From NCBI GenBank assembly GCA_014529385.2, contig CM043958.1:152551293-152615292 (forward strand): a DNA stretch of 64,000 nt, given 5' to 3'. The notes under the pieces are model-generated. The model did no database searches. It was not told the origin of the DNA and saw only the letters and a program-made list of their open reading frames with translations. The translations under genes and the position numbers were made by a program. Source of the stretch: Adiantum capillus-veneris (taxonomy: Eukaryota; Streptophyta; Polypodiopsida; Polypodiales; Pteridaceae). This document shows positions 60,607 to 64,000 of this stretch, piece by piece; within the stretch, counting starts at the first letter, position 1; each line of letters opens with the position of its first letter.

Positions 60607-61426
60607 TGTGCAAGCTCTTTAACTATGCCCAGGTTGTCAATAGCTTGACACTCTTGATTTACCAGCAATTGCTTTCAAAATTATCCAAGTTACTCATCCC
60701 AATCAAAGATGGAAGGTTTGTTGTCTAGCTTGGTCTCCACATAGTCCTCATTCATTGCATCAAATCGTGACATACGCATTATCTCCCCTTCTGTTTCTTC
60801 GGCCTCACTATTTGCAATAAGCACGTACAACACCTGATGCTCTGACCATTGAGTCCCACTCCAATTGTTCTTTTTGTGTACTGCAACTCTTGCTCCAAAA
60901 GATCTATAGCATTGTCCCAGCTCTCCATCTATTACTTATGCTACCAATCTTAGCAACTAGCTCAAAACCTTGCATGCAGCCCACCTTGACTCCCAACATG
61001 CACGTAATTGTTTTGACTAGATTACTTGCTAGTTTCCCAACATAATCAACCTCTTTCATACTCCATGCCACGTGCAATCCATGGCTAGCTTCCACCTACC
61101 ATGTCTGACAATCTCTTAAATGGTATGTCCTTATAGCCACATCATCTAGTGAAAAGGATCTTTAATTCTTGTTTTTATTACTACATCTAGAGATACATTC
61201 TACTTGGTAAAGGTAATTTTCCACCTTGCTTGCTTTTATAAATATATCATCGAGGCCCTCCTTCTCAAAATGCAAACTTTCCACTTCTTTGTAAAACAAC
61301 ACATAAGCACTTAGTCCAAGCGCCTATTTCCACACTACCATTGATTAAACTATCAGATATTTGAATGTGAATTCTTTATGGCAGCCAAGAAGGGGATAAA
61401 CTTTGAACATCAAGCAATAAGAGCTT
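60157..61426 (+). mobile_element. RU7 mirror copy, internally deleted
   Basis: Reverse complement of RU7, with the same deletion: CT tract (about 60303-60342) joined to leader, then an AC tract about 60560-60601 and the start motif reversed at about 61415. Confidence 0.8.
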
Positions 61427-61571
61427 TAAATAAGTATTTACCATCATAAAATTTAGGTTCATTTCTCTTGAACTTTCAAATAATATATGCTATATCTATC
61501 GCAAATGGTGATACTTTTAGCTTGATGTAACTTGCACATGAAAATTAGACAGTGTTAATCAAATTGGCAAG

Positions 61572-61623
<52 letters not shown>

Positions 61624-63312
61624 GTGCAAAGGAACACCATCATTTGGGGGGGGGGATAAAAATATCCAGAATTCAACGGCCAAGGATTTCACACTTGGCA
61701 GAAAAAACTAAAGGTTTACTTAATGCGAAAGAGTTGTGGTCTATCGTTAAGCCACTGGACAAGGGCGAAGAGTACAAACAAGGCAAAGCTTGATACAATA
61801 TACAGCTAAAGATGAGCAAGCTTGGTGTCTTGTTCACTTCACTCTATGATAAATTTGCGCAATATCATGATAATTGCACCACTCCATACACTACAATGCA
61901 TGGATCACCTTAGAGAGACAATTTTGAGTTATTTCCAAAAATTTCAATATATATATTGCATTGAAAAAAAAACTCTATGATTTCCTTGTGATTGAAAATA
62001 TAAATTTAAAGTCAGCAAAGTAAGTATGCATCCAAGACTGATAATAATATCCATGTACAATCCTCTTCTCCTTTTTTGAACATCTTTTTGAGGACATAAT
62101 TTGGATGATCCATTGTAAGAATTCATCCATTGGGAGTTGGATAGAGATTTGCTTGGCATGGAGACAATCCAAAGAACGGATTTCCTACTTAGGATGTTTG
62201 CCACTTCATTATCTCTTCCTTTTCTTTACTTGCTCTCAAAATTATATTCTTTCAAAGTGACCTCCATATCTTTGCCTCATATTGCAACCTTGGGTTGTAA
62301 TCCATTTCTATGCTTTGGTGATCATTGTTGATGAACACAAATCTCCAGCCAAGTAACCGATGTCCTCAAAGCTATTCAAGGTAATGATAATAGGGTGTGA
62401 GCTTTTTTGCACCTTCAACTGATGTGTGAACCTTCTCTCCTTATCATCATCCTAGCCATATGTGTAAAACCCATGTGAAAGATATATGAATCCTAATCAA
62501 CATCCCATGTGGTAGATAAGTATATTATGATCTCACTTTGGGCTTACCTAGAGATCGTATCTAGCTCTACAAAACAGACAATTCTTGTACAACTTTTTGC
62601 ATCATAAATCAAGTCTATTTTTGAAACCATCCTCTTTTTATATTGAGCTCTCAATGAGTCACTAGATTATCTCTATATTAACTATGTGTAAGTTATGAAT
62701 AATCACTAATGTATCCAACATAGCTTCGTTTGGTATCAAAGCCATTAGCTAGATTAGCAGAACTTAAACATATTAGATCGTAAGAATTCTCTGTGCTAGA
62801 TTTTATTGACAAATCTTCTTGGCCATTGCAATTGCTAATTGAACACTCCTTTTCATCTATATAAATAAACTATATTGTATCAATTCCCTCTTTTGAAGCC
62901 AATTTATGATGGGAATTATACGAGTTTAGAACCATCACCCACAAAAGATTGTTTATAAAGATGAAATTGCATTAATTGCACACATTTACACGTTCTTGAG
63001 AGAAAAATTAAGTATTTTCTCTCATTAATAAGATCAATTTTGGGGTGAATTTTGCTTGATTGCATTAGAAAATAAAAAATCTTTGTTTCAATTAGTGATT
63101 GTGTGTGCATTTAGCCCTTTGGAATAGCTTTCAACTGATTTCTTAATCTCTAGATTTTGAAAGGTTCCAATCATTTTCTCATACATTGATGTGTGTGTGT
63201 GTGTGTGTGTGTGTGCACTTGGGCACTTTGGTGATGGGAGACCACTCTTAGGGAAAAAATTGGCTAAAAGACAACCATATCTTGTCAAAGCATAGCCTCA
63301 TCAATTAATCAC

Positions 63313-63350
<38 letters not shown>

Positions 63351-64000
63351 GCACACACACACTGTGCAAGCTCTTTAATTATACCCACATTGTCAATAGC
63401 TTGTCACTCTTTATTTACTAGCCATTGTGATGCAAACTTACCCAAGTGCCTCACCCTAATTTAACTTGGAAGTTTTGCTGTCTATCTTGGCCTTCACCAT
63501 AGTCCTCATTGATTGCATCAAATCGTGATATGTGCACTATCTCCCGTTATATTCATTTGGCCTCACTATTTGCAATAAGCACGCACAACACCTGATGCTC
63601 TGACCATTGGGTCCCACTCCAATCATTCTTTTTGTGTATTGCAACTCTTGTTCCACAAGCTCTATAGCATTGTCCCATCTCTCCATGTATTACTTATGCT
63701 ACCAATTTAGCAATCAACTCAAAGCCTTGCATGCATCCAACCTTGATTCCCAACATGCACCTAATTATTTTGACTAGATTACTTGCTAGTTGCTCAACAC
63801 AATCAACCTCTTTCATACTCCATGCCACATGCAATCCTTGGCTAGCTTGCACCTGCCATGTCTGACCATCTCTTAAATGGTATGTCCTTATTGCCACATC
63901 ATCTAGTGAAAAGACTCTTTGATCCTTGTTTCTATTACTACATTTAGTGACACATTTCTACTTGGTAAGGCTAATTTTCCACCTCGCTTGCTTTTATAAC
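61427..64000 (+). mobile_element. RU6 mirror copy, cut by window edge
   Basis: Reverse complement of RU6: CT tract 61573-61620, G run 61645-61654, gag relic with FHTWQKKLKVYLMRK (about 61691-61735), minus-strand RNase H block (61944-62204), LTR-like part, primer-binding-site-like stretch near 62727-62741 (TTTGGTATCAAAGCC), and GT and AC tracts near 63190-63362. Confidence 0.8.

Larger units (their letters stand above)
52336..64000. repeat. Right arm of giant inverted repeat
   Basis: Reverse complement of 28184-39849. It reaches the window edge, so its outer end is unknown. All RU landmarks of the left arm reappear in mirror order and opposite orientation. Confidence 0.97.

Noticed and set aside
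28184-64000. Organelle or plasmid inverted repeat
   Set aside because: No rRNA, tRNA or photosynthesis genes are present; the arms consist of decayed nuclear-type retroelements.

Overview
This window looks like repeat-dominated nuclear DNA from a vascular plant. It is AT-rich and holds broken Ty3/gypsy and Ty1/copia LTR retrotransposons, a LINE reverse transcriptase relic, very long (GT)n, (GA)n and poly-C tracts, and a decayed alpha-expansin exon, which is the only trace of a host gene I recognise. I see no intact host gene, tRNA, rRNA, CRISPR array or bacterial-type operon. A large-genome seed plant, perhaps a gymnosperm, would fit, but that placement is inference only.

Layout. Bases 1-22.87 kb and 27.1-39.5 kb are built from copies of one composite repeat unit (called RU here), 2.3-2.9 kb long where uninterrupted. 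In its sense direction (minus strand in 1-19.7 kb and 27-39.5 kb) a unit has an LTR-like end, a tRNA-Met-type primer binding site, a leader of about 1.3 kb with microsatellites at fixed places, and a broken copia-type gag start. A Ty3 RNase H fragment lies in the opposite orientation between gag and the next LTR-like end. RU1 and RU2 also carry a Ty3 integrase fragment. RU1 holds a Ty1/copia gag-protease relic, and RU2 is split by a plus-strand Ty3 element (LTR 6993-8649, gag-pol to about 13.8 kb). RU orientation flips at about 19715.

Bases 22.87-27.13 kb form an island without RU sequence. It contains two tandem LINE RT fragments, the expansin pseudogene and purine/pyrimidine microsatellites.

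From 28184 to 64000 the window is a giant inverted repeat. The left arm (28184-39849) is matched almost base for base, in reverse, by 52336-64000; x pairs with about 92184-x. The right arm runs to the window edge, so the structure may be longer. The arms differ mainly by one-base indels and microsatellite lengths in the places I compared.

The 12.5-kb loop between the arms (39850-52335) is the most unusual part. It holds three head-to-tail, degenerate copies of a retroelement that is neither LTR-type nor LINE-type. Each copy has a first reading frame with a shared LWN...WFDH...LW block, then a reverse transcriptase with KGFNHIP, DVKECYGNIP, GIPMG..CSP and (Y/F)xDD-type motifs, best compared with Penelope-like elements. 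Each copy is followed by a GGGCC-rich hairpin of different sequence. The third copy is flanked by direct repeats of about 0.8 kb, like pseudo-LTRs, and the inner breakpoints of the giant inverted repeat fall inside copies of that same repeat.
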